In this document: positions 33,101 to 46,010 of the stretch, piece after piece
How the letters are laid out: every line of letters begins with the position of its first letter
Position numbering within the stretch: position 1 is the first letter of the stretch
Assembly (NCBI GenBank): GCA_947034895.1
Contig: OX344762.1
Location: 74,332,981-74,396,980, forward strand
DNA: 64,000 bases
Origin: Rhytidiadelphus loreus
Lineage: Eukaryota; Streptophyta; Bryopsida; Hypnales; Hylocomiaceae
Direction: 5' to 3'
Program-made: the position numbers and the translations under genes
Notes under the pieces: model-generated
Seen by the model: only the letters and a program-made list of their open reading frames with translations
Told to the model about the DNA's origin: nothing
Database searches by the model: none

Positions 33101-36100
33101 AGCATATTTTATAGATTCAATTTCAATTTACTAGTATCAATTGTAACATTATGGATACCTAAATGGCATTTTTGACTTACAACCAAAATCTGAACCTTCT
33201 AAAACTCGTTTTTGTTACGTGATCTACAAAATCCCATTTTAGGATCTTGAAGTTTGTCCTACCTTCAATTCTAATGGGCTGTTTGCACCTAGCGCTACAA
33301 TATCATAAAAGTCGCAGTCTTATATGATCTTTGAAAATTTAGCATTGCATTGTGAACCTTGCATCTCATTCGTTGCAAATCTTATAAATCAAATGCTGTA
33401 GTGCGTTGTAAATGAAATTTAGAAGGGCTATAATTATTGATTCTAATACTCCTCTCAACCATTGTACCTGCTTCAAAATCCTGCATTGACATTCTGTGAC
33501 GAGTGCAGGAGGTACCCACAGCATTTGTAACAGTGCGAACGCGTTGGGGGGCAGCAGTGACAGCACAGACACAGCAATCAGTAAACCCTCTGCATTGGGT
33601 GACTCAATGGGCACCTGAACCACAAGATGTAGATTGGCCCAACCTGGAGATACCTCACAACCAGATCTTCATTCGCCTAATCATTTCTACACTTCTGGCC
33701 ATTTTGATAACTGTCATCTACTATCCTTTAACATTTGCAATTAAATTGCTTGAGAATCTGGATACTGTGAAGCAATACTTGCCCGAAATCATCGTGCAGA
33801 ACATCTTGAATATGTACGCCCTCTTGAATCCTCTCCTGGAGTCTTTTCAAGTACACCATTGTCCTGATTTAGTCTGTCCACTTATGCCGTAACTTTTCAC
33901 TTAACACACTGTTTCTCACCTATAGAGTACGCACATTGTAGAATTTACAAAGAACTTGCTTAGTATGAAATGACATGTTATGTAAATGGTTATCGAAGTA
34001 TGTAACTCTACGCAAGTGGAAGGACTAAATGAGGACTGCGCTGTAGTTCTCTCTTCTTCAAGATATGTACCAACCCTGATTTTTGAGGGCTTAGGGTTTA
34101 GGGTTTAGGGTTTAGAAAGAAAAATATGTATCAATGTTTTGATGATTGCTTTTGATTGATGTGTGGTGCAGTCCAGCTGTGAGATCCTTTGTGCAAGGGT
34201 ACCTGCCAGCGCTTTTACTGGCTTTAATCTTGTACTTGGTGCCGAGCGTCCTTTTCGTTCTGTCACGGCTTGAGGGTTACCCGTCTGTAAGCCACCAGGA
34301 GCGGAATGCGTCATCGAAAATGTTCACTCTACTTGCTGGGAATGTGTTTCTGGCTGCAGTCTTGGGTGGCTCCCTGATTAGTATTAGTCAGTCCTTCACA
34401 GAGGATCCCAAGAGTATCCCCAGGAAACTTGCGGGAGCCGTTCCTGGACAAGTACGTGCATTTCTCTCAACTCTGTTCAAATGGATACTGTTTTTGTAGA
34501 GCAAATGAAAATGGCTTGACACTTTTTAAGGTAGAGGTTATTCTTTTGGTCACCTTCAGCATTTTAATACTAGTAGTACAACCATTGCAACATTTGCAAC
34601 AACCCTACATTGCATAAGAGATTGTATAAGAAATTGTAGTATTTTCTGTAGTTTGCTAGGACTGGATTATAAACTCAATACTGCTTCCAAAATTTGGATG
34701 AGAAGTTTTTTAAGATGAAAACGTGACCACCCCTCTTGACGAGAATGTGGCAGTAGATCGTGACCTGTGCTTACATGGTCTTCATACAGTTCTAATCTAT
34801 GAGCCTACAGGCGAATTTTTTCATCACGTATATCATGACGTCAGGCTGGACTGGCATGCCCCTGGAGATTCTGCAATCGGGCACCCTGGTGTTGAATTTC
34901 CTGAAGCGGCACACGGTGGCCGAAAAGCATAAGCCCCTGGTGGACAATGTGCTGTCGTTGCCCTACTACCGCACTCTGCCCACAGTGCTCTTCTTTGTTC
35001 TGCTGGGTCTTGTGTATTCCATTATCAACCCCCTCATCCTTCCGTTCCTGCTCATCTACTTCATCCTGGGCTACCTGGTCTACCGCAATCAGGTGCATGT
35101 CTTTTCTCATTATCCCACATGGAGAGAGAATTCACTCCATAAAGGTAGCTTAGAAAAACTGGCTGCATTGCAATGGTGTACCTATAATTGTTCTAATTAC
35201 AACTGAGCATGGTTGCTATTATTAACCATGAACTATTTTCATTGGATCTTACTGGCAACTGAAAAAGTATTCCAAGGCACTTTAGCATGCATGATTTGGA
35301 TAGCACATGAATACGTTATGAATTTTCAAAGTTGTTTGTCTCGAGGTGTACAAGAAACCAACACTAGGCTCTTATAGACTCATGTTTTGATTGTGTACAT
35401 CTTGTGTAATCAATATCTAGGAAAAAGTGATGCTTTGGGGTCCTAATGTAAGTGTCACATTTTAGGGAGTGTTGATCATGGGTGCTAACAGGGTTGAAAT
35501 TTGTTGAGCACTTCAGAGTTTTTCCTACTACCGTACCCAGTGGTCAGGGTTGACATTCCTTGCTGAATAATTAATTAAAGTTGGCAAATGTAATTTGGCA
35601 GATTCCTAAAAATAGAAAGATTTAATTTTTGACCAATGATCTGTTTTGTTTTGAATGCTCTTGTGGAATGCCAGGTTTTGCATGTGTACGAGCCCAAGTA
35701 TGAAACGGGAGGGCAATTCTGGCCGGAAGTTCACAGCCGAACCATTCTCTGCATCGTGTTCATGCAAGTGCTGTTCATTGGGATGTTTTCAGTGAAAGGG
35801 CTGAAATCGGCTTCTCTGGGGTGCATCCCTCTCCCGTTTCTCACGTGGTACTTTCATGAGCACTGCCGGCACCGATTTCTCCCCATCTTTAAGAATTTCA
35901 ACCTGGAGGTACATCTTCTCATCTTTCTTATCTGCATAACATTCACAAATAGGGAGTTTGGCGGTACTTGTATAGCGGTGTACTTGTACAGTGTCACTGT
36001 GACAAGAATATATCAGTTGTTGCAGTGGCCCATAAATCTTGGGCAAGCTGGCATTCAAGATTTTCTACAGTGAAAGGAGACTTGATTCATGTGTAGCAAA

Positions 36101-37077
36101 GGGTTGATTGCCTTATAGTTCAAGTGTGTTACGAGGCTCAAGTGCTTGGAAGGAATAGAAAGTAACCTATTCACAGGTCAATTCACAGATCAATTCACAG
36201 GTCAATTCACTTCTTCATAAACGTGGAAGGATATAAATTTGTCTAGTCTTAGCAAGCTTTGCCTTGGAAGTTGAATTCTTTGATGGTTATGAATCCATCT
36301 ACTTGGAGGTTTCTTTCCTGTGGGTTGAAAGCCACCCATTTACTATCAGTACCCATTATCTTTGAAACTCGTGACTTGTTAGAAATGAGTTGCTGTCATG
36401 AGAGACATTGTAGAGGTGCAATGTCGGTGATTTAAGGATAATTTAGGTGGTTGTGATCGGGACCTCAGTTGTTCAAACTTCAACAAGTCGTAACTTATTC
36501 ATGTGGTATTTAAATCATATATATTTTAGTGCATTGAAAAACTCTCTGATTAATGGGGAGAATTTCCACCCCCAAAAGAATTCATTCTAGTAAGGTAAGA
36601 GACCCTATTCGTGGCACAATTGAGAAGTCACCATATTTGTGTCATTCTGTATCATAATAGTGCATTTCTGAAATATTCAAATTTATTCTACTTATACATC
36701 GTGACTGCAAAGTGGTACACAAATAGTCACAGGGCACAAATAGGATCTCTTACCTTAATGGACACCACTCAAAACAGCTGAAAGGGTTCCCCACCTTGTT
36801 TGAAATCTCGTGACAAACTTTCTGTTGATCAGTCAGAACTGGAATGAAATGACTCAAATTAAGTTTTTTCCGCTGTGGTTACCTTTTGCAGAGCACAATG
36901 AAGAAAGATATCGACGACGGGGAGTCCGGGCGAAAGGACGAGATTCTGAACACCATTCGAGATGCTTATCTGCACCCAGCCTTGCGTCATGTCGACTTGA
37001 ACGTCGACCAAAACTCCAAGACACAACGCTTGCTTCCCGAGTCTTCCGCTTTTGTTGATTCCGACATACCCGTGTAG
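30191..37077 (+). CDS. OSCA/CSC1-like hyperosmolality-gated calcium-permeable channel, RXW8-type
   Basis: This is a membrane ion channel of the OSCA/TMEM63 family opened by osmotic or mechanical stress. The exons are 30191-30489, 31300-31461, 31991-32054, 32195-32410, 32847-33041, 33509-33840, 34172-34451, 34811-35092, 35675-35908 and 36892-37077. Together they total 2250 nt, or 749 aa. The N-terminus LATSAGINIGLAILFFALYS and residues up to about 175 form the first three membrane segments. Residues about 176-330 are the cytosolic domain (PDQFTVLVQAIP, FVTVRTRWGAAVTAQTQQ, APEPQDVDWPNL). The 7TM channel region follows (ESFQ/LEGYPSVSHQER, FFITYIMTSGWTGMPLEIL, LVYSIINPLILPFLLIY, GGQFWPEVHSR). Resemblance to Arabidopsis RXW8 is strongest at the N-terminus. 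The exon 6 donor at 33841 (GA/GTCTTT) is weak; a better-looking GT at 33851 puts exon 7 out of frame. All other borders are ordinary GT-AG. Confidence 0.92.
34084..34115 (+). repeat. Interstitial telomere-type repeat in OSCA intron 6
   Basis: The sequence is (TTTAGGG)-type, about three consecutive units within GGGCTTAGGGTTTAGGG and following bases. This is the common plant telomere heptamer. Confidence 0.8.
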
Positions 37078-37714
37078 ATGGGACTTGGTTTTCAGTGATG
37101 TGATAAGTCTCCTCATTTCCTTTTCTTTTTTTGTCTTTTCAATCTGTGCAATTATGGTACTGTAAAATTGTACTCTCCCCATTGTTTAGATCTCCCTTCA
37201 GCAGATATGGCAGGATTTGAGATCATGAAAAAATTGGTTGAAAACCTCTTCAGTGCGCTTAGTTTACTTAGTAACAAAGGTGGAAGTGATAGATGGTGAG
37301 TGTATTTTATGAAAGGGAGTGTGTTGACCTTCACGAATGAAGAGTCTGTGAAGTAATCCCTGGCTGACGACGAAGTTGTGCAACAGGTGTGCAAGTGAAA
37401 CTGTTTGGTATTTTGGAATAATGCTCTTGGTTTTCTTTGAAAGTGGCATATTTTGAGGGTTGCCAACTGGAGGTTCTTAATTTCTTTCATGGTGGATACC
37501 GACATTACTAGGCACTGGAAACAGGCTGATGTGTTTTTCTGTGGCACTTCCATAGGGGTTGTTATGGAAGATCAATTTTACTGAATTACTACAAGTGTTA
37601 AAAACTGTTTTTCTATGCCTTCTTTTCTTGACACATATTGTTGAAGTTTATCTTGTGTATTGTTTGGCATGTTAACCTTTGAGTAACAACGCGGTGGCTG
37701 AACCCTCGCCCCCC

Positions 37715-38180
37715 TATTATGATTGTTGGATTATTCCTTCGATTATCGGACCAATAGGTGCATTCTTTGTTTCCACATTGAACAACAAAGTCATCAATTG
37801 ACTACTTTTGGGCCTTAGCATTCTTTCACCTTGAAAGGACGCCGCCCCTGTGATAGGAGCTCACTCAAATATGTTTCAGTTTTTGGACCAGTAGGTGAAT
37901 TCTTTGTTTCTACGGTAACAAAGAGAGTCATCCATCGAACACTTTGTGTTTGTAGCATTATTTCAAGGTTAAGGGTTAAAAGTGAGCAATTGATGACAGA
38001 GAATCCTACTTTGTAAGATAGAAGTGTAGGTGTTTATCTTTGGAATTTTGTGTGGAAAGGGGAGGTCTTCTATAGTAGTTTGACTTCCAATGAGTGATCT
38101 TGGGGTTTTTAAGCAAATGATCTACTCGTTATCAAAAAAGATGATTTCCATAGTGACTAACTCTATGTTCCAAGATTAAG
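37715..38180 (+). repeat. Dispersed repeat family 1, plus copy with internal duplication
   Basis: It contains GGACCAATAGGTGCATTCTT near 37749 and a second version GGACCAGTAGGTGAATTCTT near 37885. The family tail follows: GAATTTTGTGTGGAAAGG, GTAGTTTGACTTCCAATGAG, AAGCAAATGATCTAC and GATGATTTCCATAG. It is non-coding and begins about 640 bp after the OSCA stop codon. Confidence 0.7.
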
Positions 38181-40139
38181 ATGAAGGATGTTATACACAA
38201 TTCAAAATCTTTCTTTTGCTCTATAATGTTCTTCATTCCTTGTCATACCAATTCTACATGACACAAAGGAATGGAGAAGTTTTCAATTATATAATTTCCA
38301 AATATTGTCTTTTTATGATAATTAAACTATTCTAGCATCCTTGAAGATTTTTCAATATACTTTTCAAAAATTATATTTTTTGAAAGAAAAAAAAAATTAT
38401 TTTCCAACTATTTAGTTAGTTAGTTATTCTTTTGGTTAGGTGAAGTTCAATCCACTTTAACCACTAATGAAAAATTGGTCTTGAAGTTGGTCAAATGGAA
38501 ATTTGGGAAGGTTCTTACGGAGTCAATTTGAATGAGTCTTTGTGGAATTTTGACATACATTGCAAATATGTATCCGTTTTGTGACAATAATCCTAATCTC
38601 TCCATTCCCCCATGCAAGTATTGGGATCAAAATTTATCTTTATCTCCAAAAAAAACTTGTCTATGTAGGTGGATTTAAAGGTTTATGTGCTAATCTCTTC
38701 TATTTAAGTTGGCAAGTATATAATTGACATAACATAGTATGCAATGTCAAAAAAATATAAAAACAAAAACCATGTATAGCGCAAAAATATTAGTCTAGCT
38801 TGCTACAAAGCTTTAGATGGTATCACTTTTTTTAATGTGGATGAAGCTTCATCTCTACCATGAAGATTGTATGGTATAGAGCCCAAAACAAATGAATCAA
38901 AAAAATATTTCAAAATCCGTAATGCAATGGTTCAAATCCCTAGGCATCAAAGAGATAATGAAGCATTGCCATCTATATAACAAATAAGTACACAATGGCA
39001 AATTTTGGATTAAAAATGTACTACTAAAGTTGTTGCCAAAATATTTTCTTTGACTATAAAGATTGTTTATTTGCAAGGATTGGCAACTCTATCAAATACT
39101 ATTTTTTTCTTCTACAAGTGGTATGTTGGCATAATAAATGGTAGAGATTCCTATTTGCTTTTGCATATTAGGAGATGTGCAATTTATTAGAAGTTAATTT
39201 AGAAATTATTTCATAGGTAGACTAAATAAATGATCTACTCTTTTAAAGCACGTCCTAGTATTGTTTTTTGGTGTTTTTTTGAAACAAGCAAACACCTTAT
39301 TCCATTACAAAAATAAAACATCATAGTGAAAGTGGAGAAAATTATTATTTAATGTTTGGACATGATGAACTTTTGCTAAATTTGTACAAATTTTTGAAGG
39401 GGTAAAATTGTCAATTAATGAAGGATTTTAAATTGCAACCAGTGCTAACTCTTGCTTAAAATCTTGAATAGGAAAATCATAATAACATTTTTTTGTAAAT
39501 TGAATTTTAGAAGATAAAAATAGAAAATAAGATGTATTTAATTAAAGGTGAAAATACTAAAAATACTAATTTGGTGAGATTTTACTTAACTTCAAAGTTT
39601 TGTTCAACACCAAAATATGGTGTCTTGACTACTGAAGAATTAATTTGCAATGTGAGGGAGTTTTTGTCTTGAAATATTTTTCAGTAAATTTTCCTTGAAA
39701 GAAAAAAGAAACTAGCATCTAACCCAAATCACCCATTTCATTTGGGAAGAACCTTTGTAGAACTAGTTATGAAGTTTGAAGTTTGAATCACATAAAAGTC
39801 TAAAAGTGTCTACCTCCTTGATCAATTATGATGGTGGGTACATTGAAAAAGGTAATATGTATCTCTATGTTAGAAAATGCTTTGAGAGCTCGAATGCCCA
39901 ATCATTGGTAGTTTTTTCTTGGCATGATTTAATTTTTTTTTGACGGAATATTAGGCAAGAGATTCTCTTATTTTCAATAGATGAAATCAACGATTTCCTA
40001 CATATTTGAAGGACAATATCACCCTTTCATTTTTAGACGAGTGTACAATCTTTGAGATGAATAATTTAAGATTCACCTTCATTTTTGCATGGTTCATCCA
40101 TTTACATAGATGTAAACAACTGCATCACCCCATCCAGGA
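38181..40139. other. AT-rich intergenic DNA, nothing recognised
   Basis: No gene-like frame, RNA gene or sharp repeat was found. It is dominated by A/T runs. Confidence 0.4.
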
Positions 40140-40400
40140 CCGCCCACTTTTTGTATTGCTTTAACCCCTGTAACAATGCAGGGCCCTAAAAGTGTCCAAT
40201 AGATGACAAAAAAATCCTTCTACGTAAGAGAGAGAGAAGTGTAGAATTTTGTGTGGAAAGAGGAGGTCTTTCAAAGTAGTTTGACCTCCAATGAGTGCTC
40301 TTGATTTTATTTATTTATTTTCAAGCAAATGATTCGCACCGTACCAAAAAGGATGATTTCCATGATGGACCAACCCGGGCGTTGGGGGTTGTAAATTTAA
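40140..40400 (+). repeat. Dispersed repeat family 1, short plus copy
   Basis: Contains GTCCAATAGATGACAAAAAA, TCCTTCTACGTAAGAG, GAATTTTGTGTGGAAAGAGG, TAGTTTGACCTCCAATGAGT, AAGCAAATGATTCGCAC and AAAGGATGATTTCC, in the order seen in the other copies. Confidence 0.7.
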
Positions 40401-40865
40401 ATAAATGAAAAAATGAAAAAAAGAAAGAAGAAAAAGAAAAAGAAATCCCTGGGCTGTACCTTGCCTGGAGAATATTGAATTTGGGGATCCAAGTCTAGCC
40501 CCCTCCCCGAGGCGGAAGCCCTCGCGCTCCCCTTTGAACTTTCACCCTCTCCCTTTCAATTAAGATCCCCCCGTCCAGGGTCTTGCGCCTGCCCCCTTTC
40601 CGAGGCGGCCATCGCCTCTTTCTTCTTTTTTTTTTTCTTCTTCTCCCCCTTGCGATGCACAGATAAGTTATTAGATACCCTCCCATGGCGGACCACCCCC
40701 ACGATCATGTCTAGGAGGAACGATTCAAACTTGTCGGCTCTCTAGGAAGACAAACAAAACAGAAACGGCAGGGCTTTTTTTTTTTTTTTTTTCTCTCTCT
40801 CAATAGGGGAGCTTGCTTGCATTCCTGGTTTGTTTGTTTGTTTGTTCGTTCGCTGAGTTGCAGCG

Positions 40866-42543
40866 ATGGAGGGCGGCAACAGGCCTGTGGGCACGGATGG
40901 ATATGACTACGCCTACCGCATGACTGTTGACGACCGTGCGTACCTTCCTTCACCTCATTAATGGCGAACAAACAATAGTCGAGTGTTTTCTTTCTTGTGT
41001 GTGTGTGTTGGGGGGGGGGGGGGGAATTTGGCCTTGCCTTGGCTAGGGGGATTCTTCTTGTGACGAGGTGTTTGGATTTGGATTGTGTGTGTAGGCTACA
41101 AGAGAGCGGCGGAAGGTCGGGTCACGCTTCGGAAGTTTGTGTCGTCGCAGGTATGGATGCTCTGTTCTGGGTATCTTTTAGGGTCCTTTGAATTCGATTC
41201 CATCTCTCCCTTGTGGGGTTTGTGAAATTTGGGGGTGGGGATGGAGTGGAGGTGATCGGTGAGCTCATGTGTCGGTATGGAGCTTTGGCTTCTGAGGTTG
41301 TTAATAGAAGAGAAAAGAAAATGAGCTGCTTCAAGGGTGGCTGATCTTGTAAGAGTTTGGTGAAGTTCTGGTTGTGGTTCTATTGGGGTTTTTGGAATTC
41401 GGATGGAGATTGAATTTTGTGAGATTTGGCAGGCGCTTTTGCAGATCTTGAAAGCGACATGGGCTTGTCTTGGGGCACTGAATGGAGACCCTCCGAACTA
41501 CGAGCTGGTGACTTCTTGTGCTTTTGGTGGAGCAGCTGTGCTGCTAGGAACGTTAGGTGAGTGAGTGTGTCTTTCAAAGAGCCTGAGAGAGCTTTGTGTT
41601 CGAATAGGGTTCAGTCCCACCTCTCTAATGTGACATTCCTGATGTTATGTTTGTGCAATTAGACACTTGGGGACTCGGAATGATTGAGTGACACTTTTAG
41701 ATTTAGGGTTTCTCAAATATGTCGGTGAAATTGTTTGATTTAAGCTGACCCATCCATTGATCCTCGGTGTCGTGTATTGGATTCCGGGTGTAACAGGTTC
41801 GAAAGGAAGCACTAAATTGCTCAAGTTTTACATCTTCGTGACAGTCATTGCTGTTGGACTTTCTCTAATTCCCTTCGCATCGGGCGACTTTGTTGGAAAG
41901 GCAAGAAATTCTGCATAATTTGGGTTTTGATTTGTGGTGGCTGTTTTTCTTTCCACCGGCCTTGGGTACAGTGCATTCAGCATTCACAAATCTGTTGTGG
42001 AATTTATGACGTGGTCTGAAGTTGCGTTGCTTTGAAACTCAACTATTTATTGGTTATTGAATGAACTCAATGCTTGTGACCTAGTTTCTCCAAATATGGA
42101 TGCTTTTTGTGGCTTTGTATCACAGAATTGGGGTACTGAGGTTTTTTACTGACATGACTGCAGTGGAAGGATAACTGGGAATATCTTCAGGTTACTGGTG
42201 ACTATCATCGAGTTCTTTATTGTACTCTTGAGGGGGTGGTAGAGTTGGCAGGTAGATTTTCGAGCCTTTATGATAAAACCAGTAATAGCATCTTCCAGAA
42301 TGCATTATTTGATCTTTGTTTCAATTGAAGATGCAGATATATTTCTTGTTGGAATTTTGTTGTCACGTCAAGTCACGGGAGCAGAGTCTCTCTTAGTTTT
42401 TCAAGTACTAGACTTTGCCTCATGCCCAATTCCATCCCTCTGATGATCAGTCCGTATGTGCAGGGGTCCTGTTGCAATTGATATCCGTGCTCATCGCGTT
42501 CAGTTTTATGCAGAATGTCAGCCTGCCTAAGAAACGGGTCTGA
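40866..42543 (+). CDS. Jagunal-like ER membrane protein
   Basis: This is a small four-pass ER protein of the Jagunal (JAGN1) family, which in animals works in ER organisation and the early secretory pathway. The plant role is little known. The exons are 40866-40935, 41095-41150, 41433-41556, 41797-41900, 42164-42251 and 42464-42543 (TGA), giving 522 nt and 173 aa. The N-terminus VGTDGYDYAYRMTVDDRYKR carries the family's GTDG-x-D/Y-x-Y-R block and is cytosolic. Hydrophobic segments lie near residues 43-60, 67-84, 95-111 and 141-164. The last four residues, KKRV, fit a KKxx ER-retrieval signal. Intron 4 starts AAG/GCAAGA, a GC-AG intron; no GT in that region keeps the frame open. Intron 1 contains a TG run followed by a G homopolymer near 41000-41024. 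Confidence 0.85.
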
Positions 42544-42599
42544 CAGAGCTGAGACTCGGGGATGGGTTGAAGTGGTAGCATTGCTGGCAATGCATTATG

Positions 42600-45500
42600 T
42601 ACAAAAGGATTGTATCTCGGGCAGGATTCTATGCCGGAGTGAAAAGGGCGTGATCCATAAGGAGGGCTGCTTGGCACCCTTGACTCTGCAAGGTAGAATT
42701 TTTTTTTTTCAGGTTTAACCTCTTTCAGTTCAGAACATGAATGTCCAGTTTTAGAACTTTCTAGACTGGGGGAGAGAGATCCACATTCACATGTGTACTG
42801 CATTCAGGGACCCTGTTTATACTTACCAAGCAGAACTTGCTACAGTACTAGATCCAGCAAGCAGTTTGCCAGGCTTTTTGAAAGGTTGCTTCGATGTCCT
42901 CCTTTGTTATGCCTTCTTCTGTTCCTAGCATAATCGTGTGAACAAGAACCGTGTTGGACATTACACTCAGGTTTCGCATTCATATCGTTCTTCATAAGTT
43001 CCCGATTTTGGTGCAACCAATGAAGTAAGGTGATGATGTGGGTACTAAGTTCAGATTTTTACAGATAAGGAGCCTTTTGCAGTCCAGATTATGGTACAGC
43101 GTGCAGATTAAAGCTTGTTTTTTTGAGGCAGAGTAAAAGCCTTTTGGGTTAATTTTGTTCATAGATAGTACGCTACGCAGCTTGCGAGTGAGGTATGTAA
43201 TCCTGTTGAAGGTAGTTGTTCTTTTCATTTTGTGTTAGCTGTACTCTCCTAGAAACATGTCCACAGAAAATACTTGTACACCCTGATAATGAACTGTTTC
43301 GCAAGAGAGTCTACACAACGCAGCTTGGTAACATCTGTATCATATTTTATATTTTTGGAAGCAAGGTGACATACTCGAAGTTTTATTATGTTGAGGTGAT
43401 GTAAATTCATAAATCAATGTGTCGAACTATCCATTGTACAGTACAAGAGTTTGGAGAGTTGAGGCGTTTGAAATTAGGTGTGGCGATTGTCTTCACCTGG
43501 AAGTACTCCAAAGTCCTAAGTTCATATTATAGATGGTGATCAGAGTGCTTGTGGGCAATTGAATGTTTTGTTTAAATGTCTTCTCATTCATCCGAAGTAC
43601 TTCAAAAGATAACCTTCCTCTCTAACCAACTTGAGGGAATTCTAAAAATGTGCATTGTATTTCAACTTCAAAATCTCATATCTAATTCCTTGAAGTCCCA
43701 AAAAATAGGAAAGGACTTCAGTTGGATGCCAATTCCATTTGCCTTTCTAGGAAAATGTATTGCAAAATATTTCAAGAAATCTAACCTCCTCCAATTAATT
43801 TCCAGCTCTTAAATGGTTACTTTGTGGATCTCCTACCTTAGCTTCTTTCTTTGCAAAGCCTACTTTGTGTTGGTGTAGGTGTAGGGCCAATAAATTCTAA
43901 GAGTGTTACCATTGGGAAAGAGAATGAACTAGCCCTATGAAGTCCTAGTTGGGCAATCAATCACCAATTAGTTGAAAAGGTTGTTTTTATGCCCCATGTT
44001 AGCTTGCAAAATGAGCTTGCCTTTTCAAGCCCAAATGCTTACTTACCTTGTAAATTGAATGACCTCTTAATAGGTTCATTTACTTTTCAAGCTTGGTGGC
44101 TATCCTCTAAGATAGGATGTTCTAAAATTGTCCTTATTGCTCTAAAAGTGACCACTAACAAATGTACATTCTGCTTTCTTCAATGTACCAATAGAGTACA
44201 TTTCAAGAGGTGGTCACTTTTTAGTGAACCATTGTGTTTCAACTTCAACAATTTGTAACTAATTCTAAAAAGGTCCAAAACATATAAAACGACTTGGGTT
44301 CGATGCCAATTCCATTTTTTTTTTCCTTCCTGCGAAAATTGACTGAAAAATTGTTTTCCAGGAGTTTAATTAGCTTCCCCCCAAATGCAATAAGCTCTTC
44401 CAAGGCCGCGTCAAGAGCTGAACTACCTTATAATATTATTTTCCCATCGAGTCCTTTAATATTACTTTTGTTGGAAGGAATCCACGTGGCCTACATGTAC
44501 TGGATTTTTGTGTGACATGATCAACTCATTTTACAGCAATAAAGGCAAGGCAGCACGGCAGGGGATTCTTCTCCAGCGATAGTCTCCAGCATGTCAGAAC
44601 TTTTTTTATTTTTTTATTTTTATTTTTTATTTTTTATGAAGTGTCAAAGTGGCGACATAAAATGTTATAGTGATGCTCCAAATTTCAACATTCATTCACA
44701 TATTGGATAGAAAATCAATCACATTAACCCTTAAGTGCTCCGACGTTCATATTCTGGACGATGACCGAAGGGCTTGATGGCACTGTTTAGTCCAACTAAC
44801 TTCTCATTCATCCGATGTAATACTTGAATGTTGAAAAGACAACCTTCCTTAATGACCAATTTCGTGAAATTGCTATAAATGATATTTTTGTACAAAGATA
44901 TAAGCAAAAATGTGCCAAAAGGATTGAAGCTTTCAAGGGTTAACACATATCACAAATCCATGATTCTGTTTTCATCCACATATTGGATAGAAAATACCAC
45001 ATAAGCACATATCACATACCCATAACTATATTTTCATCCTCATTCTTGCAATTTCATCCAAGTTTCTTTTTTTTAATTTGAAGTTTTTTGGCGAGAAACT
45101 TCATAGTTTGTTGTCTTTTATTATTAGCCCACGTTTTTTTTGGGTGTAATCTGGCACTACCTTGCCAAAAATAAATAAAAAAACTGGTCAGAACCACGAT
45201 GGAATTAATTGAACCTTTTGGAATCTTCAGCAATGTTGCATAATAACATTCTTGAGTGGTTTCATCATAGCAATCTACGACTGAGCACAACTTATAAAAT
45301 GATTCCAATTGCTGAGTTGGACTTTCCACGTGGCTAGCTTCCGTGAAGTTCATGAAAGTGGGATTTTTCACTTTTTGTAAGCTTTCTTAACTTACTGGTT
45401 GGGAAAAATAATTGTGGAGTTCACCCCATATGATGAATGATTGTCGAGGAGAATATGATAGAAATAAGGAATGCATCTATTCATCATATTTTTGGCTGAC

Positions 45501-45799
45501 TACTTTGGTGATAGGGTACGGTGACATCATTATTCCAGGATTAATCCCAATGTTCCAGGGGAGAATTGTTGGTTAGTACATTGTTAGCCAATGCAATTGG
45601 GAAAAAATTGGTTGCAATTTGAAAGCATCAGAAAAACCCCAATGGAAAAAATATATAAAATTTCTATTCGGAGGAAAAAGTAGAGAAAAAAATGGACTCA
45701 AAACTTGAAAACAATTCAAAATGGGAACTAAAGAAAAATAGCTTGTAAAATTCAAGAAATATCCAAAACGTCGATTAACCATGTTAGGATATAAAAGTC
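42600..45799. other. Intergenic DNA with dispersed repeat family 2
   Basis: No gene is recognised. Phrases such as CTTCTCATTCATCCGA then ACAACCTTCC occur at 43580 and 44803. TTTCAACTTCAAC with a CGATGCCAATTCCATTT-type continuation occurs near 43660, 44240 and, weaker, 47090. These look like copies of a second non-autonomous repeat, with similar text also in OSCA intron 9 near 36470. Confidence 0.5.
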
Positions 45800-46010
45800 A
45801 AAAATTGGCTGATGGATGACAAAGAATCCTTCTACTTAAAATAAAAATGCATATGTTCATTCTTGAAATTTTGTGGAGAAAGTGGAAGTCTTCCACAATA
45901 GTTTGACCTCTAATCAATGTTTTTGGATTTTAATAAGGAAATAATTCATACGCTACTAATCAAAACAAATGATTTCCACAGTTACTAACCTATCATTTTA
46001 AGGTTAAACC
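45800..46010 (+). repeat. Dispersed repeat family 1, degenerate plus copy
   Basis: Contains GATGACAAAGAATCCTTCTA, GAAATTTTGTGGAGAAAGTG, AATAGTTTGACCTCTAAT and CAAATGATTTCCACAGTTAC in the family order, with more changes than the 40140 copy. Confidence 0.6.
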
